A stretch of DNA of 64,000 nucleotides from Vibrio vulnificus NBRC 15645 = ATCC 27562 (GCF_002224265.1 NZ_CP012881.1:2604001-2668000); one strand, 5' to 3'; shown: positions 32,186-43,172, counted from the stretch's first letter. Translations and numbers: made by a program. The notes: a model not told the origin generated them from the sequence alone.

Positions 32186-33772
32186 ATGATTGACGTAGTT
32201 GATCTGTCGCGGTTGCAGTTTGCACTGACAGCGATGTATCACTTCCTATTCGTACCTTTGACTCTAGGCATGGCTTTCCTTTTAGCCATCATGGAATCGC
32301 TGTACGTAATGACCGATAAGCAAATCTACAAGGACATGACTAAGTTCTGGGGTAAGCTTTTTGGTATTAACTTTGCCCTAGGTGTGGCCACAGGCCTTAC
32401 CATGGAATTCCAGTTTGGTACGAACTGGTCTTACTATTCCCATTATGTTGGTGACATTTTCGGTGCCCCTCTTGCTATTGAGGCACTCGTCGCATTCTTC
32501 TTAGAGTCCACCTTCGTCGGTCTATTCTTCTTCGGATGGGAGAGATTATCTAAACGTCAACACTTGGCCGTTACATGGTTAGTGGCATTAGGTTCTAACT
32601 TCTCTGCGTTGTGGATTCTTGTCGCGAATGGTTGGATGCAAAACCCAGTGGGCGCTGAGTTCAACTTCGAAACCATGCGTATGGAGATGGTGAGCTTTGC
32701 CGAAGTGGTGCTTAACCCTGTTGCTCAGGTGAAATTTGTTCACACCGTTGCGTCTGGTTATACAACGGGTGCCATGTTTATCCTCGGCATCAGCTCATAC
32801 TACCTACTAAAAGGCCGTGACGTCGCATTTGCACGTCGTTCGTTTGCTATTGCGGCTTCGTTCGGTATGGCATCGATCTTGTCCGTTATCGTTCTTGGTG
32901 ACGAATCAGGTTACGAGCTTGGCGAAGTACAAAAAGTAAAACTTGCGGCGGTAGAAGCAGAGTGGCACACAGAACCTGCACCAGCAGCGTTTACTCTGTT
33001 TGGTTTACCGAACCAAGAAACCATGCACACCGACTACGCGATCAAGATCCCTTACGTTATGGGTATCATTGCGACGCGCTCTTTCGACGAGCAAGTCACC
33101 GGTCTTCGTGACCTGCGTGATCAGCACGTTGATCGTATCCGTAACGGTATGTATGCCTACGAGTTGCTAGAAAAACTTCGTGCTGGCGATCGCTCTGAAG
33201 CGAACAAAGCGGCATTTGATGAAGTGAAAGGTGACCTTGGTTACGGCTTGCTACTTAAGCGTTATACCGACAAAGTGACCGATGCAACGGAAGAGCAAAT
33301 TCAAGCCGCCGCGGATGACTCCATTCCAACAGTGTGGCCACTATTTATGTCGTTCCGCATCATGGTTGGCTGTGGCTTCATCATGCTGTTTGTCTTTGGT
33401 GCTGCATTCGTTCAAACGTGCCGTCAAAAGATCGAGCAAAAACCTTGGATTCTGAAAGCGGCGCTATTTAGCATCCCACTTCCTTGGATTGCGATCGAAG
33501 CAGGTTGGTTCGTCGCTGAGTACGGTCGTCAACCTTGGGCGGTGGGTGAAATTCTCCCAACCCACGTTGCCGCTTCGGCACTGACGATTGGCGAACTATG
33601 GACCTCTCTATTCGCGATTTTGGCACTGTATACCGTGTTCCTGATTGCAGAGGTGTACCTCATGTTGAAGTTCGCTCGCAAGGGACCAAGTAGCCTCAAA
33701 ACAGGTCGTTACCACTTCGAACAAAATGGCGAGTCTATTGAAGACAAAGTTAATCGCCAAGTAGAAGCGTAA
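32186..33772 (+). CDS. cydA: Cytochrome bd-I ubiquinol oxidase subunit I
   Basis: CydA holds all three haems and the quinol site of the high-affinity terminal oxidase. The ATG at 32,186 has AGGAG eight bases upstream and gives 528 aa starting [19 protein letters not shown]. An extension from GTG 32,156 is not family-like. His19, the haem b595 ligand, is present ([11 protein letters not shown]). A long hydrophilic Q-loop separates the N- and C-terminal transmembrane bundles, as in the E. coli-type L subfamily. It is the first gene of cydABX-ybgE. Confidence 0.97.
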   Translation: MIDVVDLSRLQFALTAMYHFLFVPLTLGMAFLLAIMESLYVMTDKQIYKDMTKFWGKLFGINFALGVATGLTMEFQFGTNWSYYSHYVGDIFGAPLAIEALVAFFLESTFVGLFFFGWERLSKRQHLAVTWLVALGSNFSALWILVANGWMQNPVGAEFNFETMRMEMVSFAEVVLNPVAQVKFVHTVASGYTTGAMFILGISSYYLLKGRDVAFARRSFAIAASFGMASILSVIVLGDESGYELGEVQKVKLAAVEAEWHTEPAPAAFTLFGLPNQETMHTDYAIKIPYVMGIIATRSFDEQVTGLRDLRDQHVDRIRNGMYAYELLEKLRAGDRSEANKAAFDEVKGDLGYGLLLKRYTDKVTDATEEQIQAAADDSIPTVWPLFMSFRIMVGCGFIMLFVFGAAFVQTCRQKIEQKPWILKAALFSIPLPWIAIEAGWFVAEYGRQPWAVGEILPTHVAASALTIGELWTSLFAILALYTVFLIAEVYLMLKFARKGPSSLKTGRYHFEQNGESIEDKVNRQVEA

Positions 33773-33788
33773 GGCAAGGAGACAGAAA

Positions 33789-34925
33789 ATGTTTGATTAT
33801 GAAATCTTACGACTGATTTGGTGGGTTCTGATCGGTGTTCTACTGGTCGGTTTCGCCGTCACCGATGGTTTCGATATGGGGGTGGGTGCGCTCGTTCCTG
33901 TTATCGGTAAAAACGACACTGAGCGTCGCATAATGATTAACACTATCGCACCGCACTGGGATGGTAACCAAGTTTGGCTAATCACCGCTGGTGGTGCACT
34001 GTTTGCCGCTTGGCCTTTGGTTTATGCAACGTCGTTCTCCGGCTTCTATCTAGCGATGTATGTCACGTTAGCGGCACTTTGGCTACGTCCACTTGGCTTA
34101 GACTACCGTTCTAAAATCGAAAACCCAAAATGGCGTAATGCATGGGATGGCGCGATCTGTTTTAGCGGCGCTGTACCGCCAGTGATCTTCGGTGTTGCTT
34201 TTGGTAACTTACTGCAAGGCGTACCATTTGAGTTGAACAACCTGCTCATGTCAGAGTACAAAGGTTCATTCTTTGCACTATTGAATCCATTTGCATTACT
34301 TTGTGGCGTTCTCAGCTTAATGTTGTTTGTTCTCCAAGGTGCAACTTGGTTACAAATGAAGACAACAGAAGCGCTGCATACCCGCGCGCGTAACGTTGCT
34401 CAAATTGCGGGCCTTGTGGTTGTGGCATTGTTCGTGATTGGGGGGTTCTGGGTTCAATCTATCGAAGGCTACGTGATTACGAGCACTATCGATACATTTG
34501 CAGATTCCAACCCTCTGAATAAAGAGGTTGCGCAACAAGCGGGCGCTTGGATGGCGAACTTTGAAACTTATCCAGCCATGTGGGCTGCGCCAGTATTGGG
34601 CGTGTTCATGCCATTGCTTGCGGTGATTGCCTCTCGTTTTGAGCGTGGTGGTTTCGCTTTCCTATTCTCAAGCTTGGCAAACGCCGGTGTGATTTTGACG
34701 GCTGGCTTCGCAATGTTCCCATTCGTGATGCCTTCAAGCCTTGTTCCTGCGCACAGCTTGACTATGTGGGATTCAACAGCGAGTGAATTGACCCTTGGTT
34801 TGATGACGGCTGTCGCGGCGGTGATGGTACCTGTGATTCTTGGCTACACAACTTGGACTTACTACAAGATGTTTGGTCGTCTAGATAAGAAACACATCGA
34901 AGACAACGACGTTTCAGCTTACTAA
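33789..34925 (+). CDS. cydB: Cytochrome bd-I ubiquinol oxidase subunit II
   Basis: CydB is the structural partner of CydA, with about eight to nine transmembrane helices. The 378-aa protein begins with the conserved LIWWVLIGVLLVGFAVTDGFDMGVG segment and includes WDGNQVWLITAGGALFAAWP. Spacing to cydA is 16 bp with AAGGAG upstream. No anomalies. Confidence 0.97.
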   Translation: MFDYEILRLIWWVLIGVLLVGFAVTDGFDMGVGALVPVIGKNDTERRIMINTIAPHWDGNQVWLITAGGALFAAWPLVYATSFSGFYLAMYVTLAALWLRPLGLDYRSKIENPKWRNAWDGAICFSGAVPPVIFGVAFGNLLQGVPFELNNLLMSEYKGSFFALLNPFALLCGVLSLMLFVLQGATWLQMKTTEALHTRARNVAQIAGLVVVALFVIGGFWVQSIEGYVITSTIDTFADSNPLNKEVAQQAGAWMANFETYPAMWAAPVLGVFMPLLAVIASRFERGGFAFLFSSLANAGVILTAGFAMFPFVMPSSLVPAHSLTMWDSTASELTLGLMTAVAAVMVPVILGYTTWTYYKMFGRLDKKHIEDNDVSAY

Positions 34926-34937
34926 GGAGTAATAACT

Positions 34938-35045
34938 ATGTGGTATTTCGCATGGATTCTGGGTGTACTATTGGCGTGTGCATTCGGCATTATTAATGCT
35001 CTTTGGTTAGAGCACAGTGAAATGATGGATAAAGACAGTGAGTAA
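34938..35045 (+). CDS. cydX: Cytochrome bd oxidase small subunit CydX
   Basis: This 35-aa single-transmembrane protein (MWYFAWILGVLLACAFGIINALWLE) matches the CydX/YbgT family that stabilises the CydAB haem site. AAGGAG lies 11 bases before the ATG. Its stop codon overlaps the GTG start of ybgE. It was found by reading the gap downstream of cydB and is easily missed because of its size. Confidence 0.95.
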   Translation: MWYFAWILGVLLACAFGIINALWLEHSEMMDKDSE

Positions 35046-35340
35046 CTTGGATGCGCGAATCGCTTCGTTGCATGAGCCGTTAGACAAAACAATCTTAAAA
35101 GTGATTGCGTTGTTGCTTGGTTTCTTGCACGTGGGATTAGTGATGTGGGACCCAGAAGCATACGCAACTGCGATTGGCGGATTCAATGCGCTAATCGGTC
35201 CCGCACTAATCTGGGCGGTTTGCTCCAGCATGGTTTACGGCGTTGGATTTAAGCCGAGGAAATGGGTGTGGCAACTCTTGTTTAGCCCATACTTCTCGCT
35301 GTCTATATTGCTGTTTCTCACCGCTTTATACATTTTGTAA
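35038..35340 (+). CDS. ybgE: Cyd operon protein YbgE (GTG start)
   Basis: This 100-aa inner-membrane protein with three hydrophobic helices matches the YbgE family that accompanies cydABX. Its role is not known in detail. The GTG start at 35,038 overlaps the end of cydX by 8 bp, implying translational coupling. A terminator follows, closing the cyd operon. Confidence 0.88.
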   Translation: MSNLDARIASLHEPLDKTILKVIALLLGFLHVGLVMWDPEAYATAIGGFNALIGPALIWAVCSSMVYGVGFKPRKWVWQLLFSPYFSLSILLFLTALYIL

Positions 35341-35359
35341 CCGAAAAGGTTAATAATTG

Positions 35360-35385
35360 AGCCAGGCATCTTGCCTGGCTTTTTA
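35360..35385 (+). terminator. cyd operon terminator
   Basis: A 9-bp stem (AGCCAGGCA / TGCCTGGCT) with a 3-nt loop is followed by T residues. Confidence 0.9.
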
Positions 35386-35484
35386 TTTTCCCCACGCAAC
35401 TCAAAAAAAGTCTGAACTGCGGTACCAATTTATGCCGCTTACGTTATAGTAATTGCCTTTAAACGCGAATGAATTGGTAGAATT

Positions 35485-35904
35485 TTGAACGGAATACGTC
35501 AGCCTTTTACTTGGCCAGTTACAGTGTATTACGAAGACACCGATGCAGGTGGGGTGGTCTATCACTCCAATTATCTGAAGTTTTTTGAGCGAGCAAGGAC
35601 CGAATTATTGCGCTCAGTCGGTATTTCGCAGAATGTCTTGCTGGAACAAAACATCGGCTTTGTTGTCCGACACATGGATATCGATTTTATTCAGGGTGCT
35701 CGCCTTGACCAACACCTCACCATATTGACTAAAATTGGCGAAATTAAACGTGCTTCGCTGCTTTTCTGTCAGGAATTAGTCAATGATGACGGCAAGTTAT
35801 TGTGTAAAGCAACAGTTAAGGTAGCATGTATCGACAATGTAAAAATGAAGCCAATTGCAATACCCACTTCTATTATTTCGGAGCTGACAAATAGTGACTG
35901 CTGA
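35485..35904 (+). CDS. ybgC: Tol-Pal system acyl-CoA thioesterase YbgC (TTG start)
   Basis: This 139-aa hotdog-fold thioesterase is the first gene of the tol-pal operon. It carries the 4-hydroxybenzoyl-CoA-thioesterase-type active-site motif [25 protein letters not shown], with the catalytic Asp in DTDAGG. I accept the TTG start at 35,485 (GGTAG just upstream), since no ATG or GTG is better placed. It overlaps tolQ by 11 bp. Confidence 0.93.
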   Translation: MNGIRQPFTWPVTVYYEDTDAGGVVYHSNYLKFFERARTELLRSVGISQNVLLEQNIGFVVRHMDIDFIQGARLDQHLTILTKIGEIKRASLLFCQELVNDDGKLLCKATVKVACIDNVKMKPIAIPTSIISELTNSDC

Positions 35905-36577
35905 TATTTCTATTCTTGACCTGTTTTTACAAGCAAGCCTACTGGTAAAACTGGTAATGTTGACTTTGCTTGGTATGTCAGTTGTGTCATGGGCCATGAT
36001 CATCAAACGCAGTAAAGTGCTTTCAAAAGCAGCAAAAGATGCAGAAGAGTTTGAAGATAAATTTTGGTCAGGTATTGATCTCTCTCAGTTGTACCAACAA
36101 ATCAAAGCTCGAAAAGATGAGCTTTCTGGCACCGAAGAAATTTTCTACGCGGGATTCACCGAATTCGCGCGTTTACGCAAAACCAACCCAACATCGCCGG
36201 ACTTCGTGATGGAAGGCACTGGTCGCGCCATGCGAGTCGCGGTGTCTCGTGAAGTTGACGAGCTGGAAACGAGTTTACCATTCCTTGCTACCGTAGGTTC
36301 CATTACGCCATATATCGGTCTATTTGGTACCGTGTGGGGTATCATGCATGCTTTCATCGCGCTTGGCGAAGTGAAACAAGCAACATTATCAATGGTGGCT
36401 CCGGGTATCGCAGAAGCGCTGATTGCGACAGCGATGGGTCTTTTTGCCGCGATCCCTGCGGTTATGGCTTACAACCGATTTGCCAGCAAAGTGGGTAAGC
36501 TAGAGCACAACTACTCAACGTTTTCGGAAGAGTTCCATAGCATTCTGCACCGTCAGGCGATGGCAGGTAGTCAGTAA
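35894..36577 (+). CDS. tolQ: Tol-Pal system proton channel protein TolQ (GTG start)
   Basis: TolQ is the ExbB/MotA-like inner-membrane stator that energises Tol-Pal with TolR. The 227-aa protein has three transmembrane segments (residues about 15-35, 135-155 and 168-190) and the family motif [14 protein letters not shown]. The GTG start at 35,894 overlaps ybgC. Its stop overlaps the tolR start (TAATG). Confidence 0.96.
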   Translation: MTADISILDLFLQASLLVKLVMLTLLGMSVVSWAMIIKRSKVLSKAAKDAEEFEDKFWSGIDLSQLYQQIKARKDELSGTEEIFYAGFTEFARLRKTNPTSPDFVMEGTGRAMRVAVSREVDELETSLPFLATVGSITPYIGLFGTVWGIMHAFIALGEVKQATLSMVAPGIAEALIATAMGLFAAIPAVMAYNRFASKVGKLEHNYSTFSEEFHSILHRQAMAGSQ

Positions 36578-37017
36578 TGGCCGGGTATCAACCAAAAAAA
36601 CGTAAGATGACCGCAGAGATTAACGTCGTGCCCTATATCGACGTTATGTTAGTTCTGTTGATCATCTTTATGGCAACAGCCCCGTTTGTTTCTCAGGGCG
36701 TTGACGTTGAGTTGCCAAAAACCAGTAACGCTAAAACCATGTCGGATTTAGCGGGTGAAAGTGACAGCAGCTTTATCATCATTGAGGTCGACAGCGAGGG
36801 CAACCTAGGTCTGAGTGTTAACAATGATGAAGTTCAGCGTGGACTCTCTTTAGAAGATGTGATTGTACGTGTGAAAGCCGAACTTTCACTAAAGCCAAAT
36901 TCTCCCGTGGCAGTGGGTGGTGACGCGGCGACACCTTATGCGGAAGTCGTTTTGTTGCTAGATGAGTTGAGTAAGGCAGGCATCGAGAAAGTCGGCCTAT
37001 TGACGGATATCAAATAG
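36577..37017 (+). CDS. tolR: Tol-Pal system protein TolR
   Basis: TolR is the ExbD-like partner of TolQ, with one transmembrane helix and a periplasmic domain. The 146-aa protein has the proton-path Asp in INVVPYIDVMLVLLIIFMATAP. It overlaps tolQ by one base. Confidence 0.96.
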   Translation: MAGYQPKKRKMTAEINVVPYIDVMLVLLIIFMATAPFVSQGVDVELPKTSNAKTMSDLAGESDSSFIIIEVDSEGNLGLSVNNDEVQRGLSLEDVIVRVKAELSLKPNSPVAVGGDAATPYAEVVLLLDELSKAGIEKVGLLTDIK

Positions 37018-37031
37018 AACCAGACGCGATC

Positions 37032-38099
37032 ATGAGAGAAAAGAAAAGCAAGCGGAATGATTACGTAGTACCGATAGCAGTATCGGCGGCTCTGCACGTT
37101 GTTTTAGTTATCGCACTTTTGTGGGGGGCGGACTTTACCATGTCTAAACCACAGCCGAGTGGGCAGATGGTTCAGGCAGTTGTCATTGACCCTAACTTAG
37201 TAAAACAGCAAGCCAATCAAATTCGTCAGCAGCGCGAATCGGCAGCAAAAAAAGAGCAAGAAAGATTAGATAAACTGCGTCGTGAAGCGGATCAATTGGA
37301 GAAGAATCGCAAAGCGGAAGAAGACCAGCTGCGCAAGTTAAAAGCACAACAAGTGCGTGATGCCAAAGCGGCGCGAGAAGCCGAAGAAGTACGTAAACAA
37401 AAAGAACAAGAAAAGAGAATCGCTGAAGAAAAAGCGCTCAAAGAGAAAGAGCGTGTAGCAAAGCTTGAAGCTGAGCGAAAAACAAAAGAGGAAGCGATTA
37501 AAAAAGCGGAACAAGAACATTTAGCGAAAGAAGCAGCCATCGCGAAAGCAGAGCAAGAACGCATCGCGAAGGATAAAGCGGCAAAAGAAGCAGAAGAAAA
37601 AGCACGTAAAGAGAAAGCCGCAGCGGAAAAAGCTGAGCAAGAGCGCATTGCCAACCAGAAAAAGGCGCAAGCAGCAAAAGAAAAAGCTCAGAAAGAACAA
37701 GAGCGCTTGGAGCAGTTAGAGCGCGAACGCAAGGACCGTGAAGCAGCACTGAACGATATTTTTGCCGGGCTTGAAACTGAATCTAGCCAAAACAGCGCAG
37801 CGAGAAGCCAGCATGTTCTGGATGAAAAAAATCGTTATGGTGCTATTTACACGCAACTTATTCAGCAACGCCTTCTTAAGGATGAATATCTGTTGGGAAA
37901 GTCGTGTAAGGTGAACATTAAATTGATACCAACAGGTGTCGATGCAATCGTCAATTCGGTGAGTATTTTGGAAGGGGATACCCGAGTCTGTAATGCGGCT
38001 AAGAGCGCTATTTTGCAGGTTGGTTCCTTCCCAATGCCAGCGGATGATGCAGTGAGACAAGAGCTGCGTAATATCAATTTAACCGTTGATTTCGAATAA
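37032..38099 (+). CDS. tolA: Cell envelope protein TolA
   Basis: TolA spans the periplasm to link the TolQR motor with Pal and TolB. The 355-aa protein has an N-terminal transmembrane helix (residues about 14-34), then a very long Lys/Glu/Ala-rich helical domain (about 55-240) with repeated KAEQER(I/L)AK-type units, and a C-terminal globular domain ending in NINLTVDFE. The repeat-rich middle produces long spurious antisense reading frames, which are not genes. Confidence 0.94.
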   Translation: MREKKSKRNDYVVPIAVSAALHVVLVIALLWGADFTMSKPQPSGQMVQAVVIDPNLVKQQANQIRQQRESAAKKEQERLDKLRREADQLEKNRKAEEDQLRKLKAQQVRDAKAAREAEEVRKQKEQEKRIAEEKALKEKERVAKLEAERKTKEEAIKKAEQEHLAKEAAIAKAEQERIAKDKAAKEAEEKARKEKAAAEKAEQERIANQKKAQAAKEKAQKEQERLEQLERERKDREAALNDIFAGLETESSQNSAARSQHVLDEKNRYGAIYTQLIQQRLLKDEYLLGKSCKVNIKLIPTGVDAIVNSVSILEGDTRVCNAAKSAILQVGSFPMPADDAVRQELRNINLTVDFE

Positions 38100-38111
38100 A
38101 AGGACTAAGAC

Positions 38112-39461
38112 GTGAAAAAACGCCTTTTGATGGGATTACTAGTGCTGCTAAGCAGCGTCACGAATGTAGCCAATGCGGCTTTGGAATTGATCATCACCGA
38201 TGGTATCGATTCAGCAAGACCAATTGCGATTGTTCCTTTTAAATGGCAAGGAACAGAAGCACTGCCTGTTGATATTTCGTCTGTTGTCGCGTCGGATCTT
38301 CAACGCAGTGGCAAATTCAGCCCTGTTCCTACCAGCAAGATGCCTCAAACACCTTACAATGAGTCGGAAATTAACTTCGACGCATGGACTAACTTAGGTG
38401 TGGATACCTTGCTAACGGGTTCTGTGACACAAAATGAAAAAGGCGAGTACGTCATCAACTACCAACTGGTGGATGTAGTGCGAGGCCAACTGACTAGTGG
38501 CCAAAGCCGAGCGCTGGAAGATGGCCAACTAGTGCTGTCGAAAGATCACGTATTGTTCAATAACGTGGCGACGATTACTGCTCCAAGAATGCGTGAGTAT
38601 GCTCACCGCATCTCCGATCTGATCTACGAGCAGCTCACTGGTGAACGTGGTGCGTTTTTGACTCGCATTGCTTATGTCGTTGTTAATGATCAAGATAAAT
38701 TCCCATATCAGTTACGAGTGGCAGATTACGACGGTTTTAACGAGCGTTTAGTGCTGCGTTCAAAGCAGCCTCTCATGTCTCCTGCTTGGTCTCCTGATGG
38801 TCGTCAGCTTGCTTATGTGAGTTTCCAAAACGGCCAAGCGGAAATCTTTGTACTGAATATTTATACCGGTGAGCATGAGAAGCTAACGTCATTCCCTCGC
38901 CACAATGGTGCGCCAAGATTCTCTCCAGATGGCAAGAAATTAGCCATCGTATTGTCAAAAACGGGTTCGCTTCAGATCTACACTCTTGATCTGCAAACGC
39001 GTCAGCTAACACAAATAACGAGGGATAGATCAAATAATACGGAGCCATTTTGGCATCCTGATGGCAAATCACTCATCTTTACATCGGATCGGGGTGGTAA
39101 ACCCCAGATATATAGAGTAAATTTGAGCGACGGGTCGACTAGCCGTCTTACTTGGCAAGGCAGCCAAAACCTAGGTGGGCAGATAACGCCAGATGGACGA
39201 TTCTTGATTATGGTCAATCGAAGCGATTCAGGTTTTAATTTGGCTAAGCAAGATCTCGAAACCGGCGCCGTTCAGGTATTAACTAAAACGTTGTTGGACG
39301 AGTCTCCGAGTATCGCCCCGAATGGAGGTATGGTGATTTATAGCTCCATTTACGATAAAAAAAATGTGTTGTCGATGGTTTCTATCGATGGCCGCTTTAA
39401 AGCTAGATTACCGGCAACAAATGGGCGTGTAAGAGCTCCCGCATGGTCTCCGTTTTTGTAG
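38112..39461 (+). CDS. tolB: Tol-Pal system protein TolB
   Basis: TolB is the periplasmic beta-propeller that binds Pal. The 449-aa precursor has a cleavable signal peptide (residues 1 to about 22, ending A-N-A). After it come an alpha/beta N-terminal domain and a six-bladed propeller made of [17 protein letters not shown] WD40-like (PD40) repeats, the last ending RAPAWSPFL. It starts 12 bp after tolA. Confidence 0.97.
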   Translation: MKKRLLMGLLVLLSSVTNVANAALELIITDGIDSARPIAIVPFKWQGTEALPVDISSVVASDLQRSGKFSPVPTSKMPQTPYNESEINFDAWTNLGVDTLLTGSVTQNEKGEYVINYQLVDVVRGQLTSGQSRALEDGQLVLSKDHVLFNNVATITAPRMREYAHRISDLIYEQLTGERGAFLTRIAYVVVNDQDKFPYQLRVADYDGFNERLVLRSKQPLMSPAWSPDGRQLAYVSFQNGQAEIFVLNIYTGEHEKLTSFPRHNGAPRFSPDGKKLAIVLSKTGSLQIYTLDLQTRQLTQITRDRSNNTEPFWHPDGKSLIFTSDRGGKPQIYRVNLSDGSTSRLTWQGSQNLGGQITPDGRFLIMVNRSDSGFNLAKQDLETGAVQVLTKTLLDESPSIAPNGGMVIYSSIYDKKNVLSMVSIDGRFKARLPATNGRVRAPAWSPFL

Positions 39462-39492
39462 CAACTAAGTTTGATAAACAAAGGAAAATAAG

Positions 39493-40038
39493 ATGCAACT
39501 TAATAAGGTTCTTAAAGGGCTTCTAATCGCACTACCAGTGATGGCTGTTACCGCGTGTAGCTCTAGTGATGACGCTGCGTCTAACGCAGGCACCAGCACT
39601 GAAACAAACCAAACGACTTCTGGTTCTGCGAACACAACTGACACAACAGTTGTAACGCCAATCGATCAGAATGGTCAGCTTTCTGAGCAAGAACTGAAAG
39701 AGCAAGCTCTTCGTGAAACTCAGACAATCTACTTCGCGTTTGACAATGCAACTATCTCTAGCGATTACGAAGAGATGCTAGCAGCTCACGCAGCTTACCT
39801 AAGCAAAAATGTAAACCTAAAAGTGACTATCGAAGGTCACGCTGACGAGCGTGGTACTCCTGAGTACAACATCGCACTAGGTGAGCGTCGTGCGCAAGCT
39901 GTTGCTAAATACCTACAAGCGCTAGGTGTTCAGGCAGACCAAATTGCTATCGTAAGCTACGGTGAAGAGAAGCCTCTACTACTAGGCCAGACTGAAGAAG
40001 TCTACGCGAAAAACCGTCGCGCAGTTCTAGTATACTAA
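39493..40038 (+). CDS. pal: Peptidoglycan-associated lipoprotein Pal
   Basis: Pal anchors the outer membrane to peptidoglycan and is the terminal partner of Tol. The 181-aa precursor has a lipoprotein signal (MAVTAC, lipidated cysteine 22), a Ser/Thr/Asn-rich linker and an OmpA-like domain with [22 protein letters not shown], the diaminopimelate-binding motif. Confidence 0.97.
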   Translation: MQLNKVLKGLLIALPVMAVTACSSSDDAASNAGTSTETNQTTSGSANTTDTTVVTPIDQNGQLSEQELKEQALRETQTIYFAFDNATISSDYEEMLAAHAAYLSKNVNLKVTIEGHADERGTPEYNIALGERRAQAVAKYLQALGVQADQIAIVSYGEEKPLLLGQTEEVYAKNRRAVLVY

Positions 40039-40053
40039 TTGAGGAATTGCCTC

Positions 40054-40836
40054 ATGTTCAGTAACACTAAGCGAGCTGTTACGCTTACGTTACTGGCAAG
40101 TGCAGCGAACCTAGCGTTCGCTGCACCAGCTCCAGTATCCGATCTCAACAGCGATTCAACGAACACTTCGGTAGCCTCTGCTACGTCTTCCTCTGCTCCG
40201 GAAACGGATGTACAGCGTCTTGAACGTTTATTGCAAAACCGTAATCGCGTGCAATTGCAAATGCAGCAGCAAATTGATCAAATGTCGCAAGAAATTGCCG
40301 AACTTCGTGGTCAACTTGAGCGCAACAGTTACGATATGCAGCAAATGCTGGAAAGACAAAGAGAACTCTTTATTGAGCTTGATCGTGTCCGCAATGAAAT
40401 CAAGACAGTAGGAACGCCAACCCAAGCAACGGCCGTGGAAGAAGGCGGTGAGCAGGGCGTGTTTAGCTCTAATGTCGATGAGCAAACGGCCTATCAAAAT
40501 GCCGTAGACCTAATTTTGAAGAAGCGGGATTACGCTGGCGCAATTGCCGCGTTTAAGCAGTTCCAGAAAGATTTTCCCGATTCCAATTTCGCCCCTAACT
40601 CTCATTATTGGTTAGGGCAGCTTTATTTTGCTCAAAAACAAGATAAAGAAGCGGCGACAAGTTTTGCTGCTGTCGTCTCTTATAAGGATTCAAACAAACG
40701 TGCTGATGCCCTAGTGAAACTGGGTGACATCGCTGCACGTAATAACAATCCTGAACAGGCGAAAAAATATTATCAGCAAGCGATAGATGAACACCCAGGT
40801 AGCGCCTCTGCCAAAGTGGCAAAATCAAAACTGTAA
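40054..40836 (+). CDS. cpoB: Cell division coordinator CpoB
   Basis: CpoB (YbgF) coordinates peptidoglycan synthesis with outer-membrane constriction through Tol and PBP1B. The ATG at 40,054 has GAGGAA eight bases upstream. The 260-aa precursor has a signal peptide (cleavage after A-F-A), a trimerising coiled coil (about residues 50-110) and C-terminal TPR repeats (AYQNAVDLILKKRDYAGAIAAF and following). It is the last gene of the tol-pal operon. Confidence 0.95.
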   Translation: MFSNTKRAVTLTLLASAANLAFAAPAPVSDLNSDSTNTSVASATSSSAPETDVQRLERLLQNRNRVQLQMQQQIDQMSQEIAELRGQLERNSYDMQQMLERQRELFIELDRVRNEIKTVGTPTQATAVEEGGEQGVFSSNVDEQTAYQNAVDLILKKRDYAGAIAAFKQFQKDFPDSNFAPNSHYWLGQLYFAQKQDKEAATSFAAVVSYKDSNKRADALVKLGDIAARNNNPEQAKKYYQQAIDEHPGSASAKVAKSKL

Positions 40837-40865
40837 AATAGGGAGCGAAAGCTCCTTATTTTTTT
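40835..40865 (+). terminator. tol-pal operon terminator
   Basis: A 12-bp stem (one G-U pair) capped by a GAAA tetraloop runs into T residues directly after cpoB. Confidence 0.92.
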
Positions 40866-40964
40866 GCTTCTCGCCTGTTGGAAACCATGCGTGCGGCTTT
40901 TGCATCTTACATTATCTTAAGGTTACAATACGCGGATTAAAGGAAGTTGCGTAGAGCAAGAGCA

Positions 40965-42026
40965 ATGAGCCACATACTAGATAAAATTGACACCGTTTAC
41001 CCTTTCCCGCCGAAGCCAATTCCCCTGACTCAGGACGAGAAAGCGGCGTATATCGCCAGTATCAAACAGCTACTTAAAGAGAAAGACGCGGTCTTGATCG
41101 CCCACTATTACACCGATCCTGAGATCCAAGCGCTGGCTGAAGAAACCGGTGGTTTTGTTGGTGATTCTCTTGAAATGGCCAAATTTGGCAACCGTCATCC
41201 AGCAGGTACCCTGATTATTGCGGGTGTACGCTTTATGGGTGAATCGGCAAAAATTCTAACGCCAGAAAAACGCATTCTTATGCCGACACTGGAAGCCGAA
41301 TGTTCACTGGATCTTGGCTGTCCTGCAGACAAATTCACTGAATTCTGTGATGCCCATCCTGACCACACTGTGGTGGTTTATGCCAACACTTCTGCGGCAG
41401 TAAAGGCAAGAGCGGATTGGGTTGTGACCTCAAGTATTGCTCTGGAAATTGTTGAGCATTTGGATGCTGAAGATAAACCGATCATTTGGGGGCCAGATCG
41501 CCATCTTGGTTCTTACATCGCGAACAAAACGGGCGCAGACATGTTGCTTTGGCAAGGTGAGTGCGTTGTTCATGATGAGTTTTCTGCTGACGCCTTGCGC
41601 AAAATGAAAGCTGTGTATCCGGATGCTGCAATCCTTGTTCATCCAGAATCTCCGGCAAGTGTTGTAGAGCTCGCCGATGCGGTGGGATCAACAAGTCAGT
41701 TGATCAAAGCAGCGAAAGAGCTGCCACAGCAGAAAATGATCGTTGCAACTGACAAAGGCATTTTCTTTAAAATGCAGCAGCTGGTACCTGAGAAAGAGCT
41801 GATAGAAGCACCAACAGCAGGTGCCGGTGCCACATGTCGCAGCTGTGCACATTGTCCGTGGATGGCAATGAACGGGTTGAAAGCGATTGAAACCGCTTTG
41901 CGCGAAGGTGGCGAACAACACGAGATTTTCGTTGATGAAGCTCTTCGTGTTAAGTCATTGATTCCATTAAATCGTATGTTGGACTTTGCGGAAAAGTTAA
42001 ACATGCAAGTGAAAGGCAATGCTTAA
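40965..42026 (+). CDS. nadA: Quinolinate synthase NadA
   Basis: NadA is a [4Fe-4S] enzyme that makes quinolinate from iminoaspartate and dihydroxyacetone phosphate in NAD biosynthesis. I place the start at ATG 40,965 (353 aa, [16 protein letters not shown]). A TTG 18 bases upstream is unlikely. Cluster-ligand cysteines lie in the [10 protein letters not shown] region and in [10 protein letters not shown] near the C terminus. [18 protein letters not shown] is the family substrate loop. It is monocistronic. Confidence 0.96.
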   Translation: MSHILDKIDTVYPFPPKPIPLTQDEKAAYIASIKQLLKEKDAVLIAHYYTDPEIQALAEETGGFVGDSLEMAKFGNRHPAGTLIIAGVRFMGESAKILTPEKRILMPTLEAECSLDLGCPADKFTEFCDAHPDHTVVVYANTSAAVKARADWVVTSSIALEIVEHLDAEDKPIIWGPDRHLGSYIANKTGADMLLWQGECVVHDEFSADALRKMKAVYPDAAILVHPESPASVVELADAVGSTSQLIKAAKELPQQKMIVATDKGIFFKMQQLVPEKELIEAPTAGAGATCRSCAHCPWMAMNGLKAIETALREGGEQHEIFVDEALRVKSLIPLNRMLDFAEKLNMQVKGNA

Positions 42027-42054
42027 ATTTGTGTGTTTGCTCACAAAATTTTGA

Positions 42055-42079
42055 ACCAGCCACCATGGCTGGTTTTTTT
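42055..42079 (+). terminator. nadA terminator
   Basis: A 9-bp stem (AACCAGCCA / TGGCTGGTT) around a 3-nt loop is followed by seven T residues. Confidence 0.92.
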
Positions 42080-42131
42080 GTATCAAATAATTGCTTTATA
42101 TTCAGCCTCTTGATGAATAAGGACGTCGATT

Positions 42132-43172
42132 ATGTCGGTTTGGTTTCTACTCAAAAAGTGGTTTCAAGCGCATGTATTTAGCTTGAGTAATCGCAATCTG
42201 TTCATTTTGTTAGTGTGCTATGTCGCGCTGTGCTGGCTCTTGCTTGCGTGGGCAGGGGAGCAAGCACTCACTGAAAATGTCACGACATTTGTCTATTACC
42301 TGATGGTGACGGCGTCGACCGTGGGCTACGGTGATTTATCTCCGGCAACGCCACTGGGCCGTTGGGTTGTGATTCTTGTGGTGATCCCTGGCGGGTTAAG
42401 TCTGTTTGCGGCTTTGTTGGGGCGTGTGGCGAGTTCAGTGATTGATTACTGGCGAGCGGGTGTATTGGGAAAAAGGAGAGTGCGCGTGAATAACCATATT
42501 CTTTTGCTAGGTTGGAATGGACAAAGAACCGTCCACCTGATTCGTATGTTGCAACATGAAGAGGTGGGTAAGCGACCCATTGTGCTCTGTTCCCGCTCGG
42601 ATATTGAAAATCCTCTTCCCGGAGAGATTGGTTTTGTGAAGGTCACCAGCTATACCGACGCGTTGGAAATGGCGAACGCAAATGTGGCGGATGCAAGCTG
42701 TATTATTGTTGATAATCAGCAAGACGATATCACGCTTTCGGCTGCGCTTTACTGTGCCAACATCAACCCTAATGCTCATTTGTTAGCGTATTTTAAGGAT
42801 GATGCACTAGGACAACTCTTGAGTCAGCACTGCCCTAAAGCGGAGTGCATCCCCGCCGTGGGCGCGGAAATGTTGGCTAAGGCGGCCGTTGACCCTGGCT
42901 CAAGCGCGCTTCACCAAGAGTTGCTCGCCTCTACTCGCGGCATGACGCAATACTCTGTTGAGTATCCCAAACATTTAGCGCAAACCAATGTCGACGCGCT
43001 ATTTTCATTTCTAAAAAAGCATCACCAAGCAACGTTGATTGCGGTGGACGTGGGCCAAGGTATTGAGCTCAATCCGCACCTCGATCGCAAAGTGCCAAGT
43101 GGGGCAAAACTGTTTTACATTGCAGATGAACGTATCCATTCATTCGAATGGGAAGCGATAAAGGAAAACTAA
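42132..43172 (+). CDS. Two-TM potassium channel with RCK/TrkA-N domain
   Basis: This 346-aa membrane protein has an N-terminal pore module: a helix at residues about 22-42, the pore loop with K+ selectivity filter T63-V-G-Y-G-D68, and a second helix at 78-97. A cytoplasmic TrkA-N/RCK nucleotide-binding domain follows (NHILLLGWNGQRTVHLIRML). It should conduct K+ under control of a nucleotide or other ligand. It heads a four-gene operon: its stop overlaps the DUF350 start. Confidence 0.88.
   Translation: MSVWFLLKKWFQAHVFSLSNRNLFILLVCYVALCWLLLAWAGEQALTENVTTFVYYLMVTASTVGYGDLSPATPLGRWVVILVVIPGGLSLFAALLGRVASSVIDYWRAGVLGKRRVRVNNHILLLGWNGQRTVHLIRMLQHEEVGKRPIVLCSRSDIENPLPGEIGFVKVTSYTDALEMANANVADASCIIVDNQQDDITLSAALYCANINPNAHLLAYFKDDALGQLLSQHCPKAECIPAVGAEMLAKAAVDPGSSALHQELLASTRGMTQYSVEYPKHLAQTNVDALFSFLKKHHQATLIAVDVGQGIELNPHLDRKVPSGAKLFYIADERIHSFEWEAIKEN

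Noticed and set aside
37292..37749. Long antisense frames within tolA
   Set aside because: They mirror the Lys/Glu/Ala-rich repeat codons of TolA and have no independent support.
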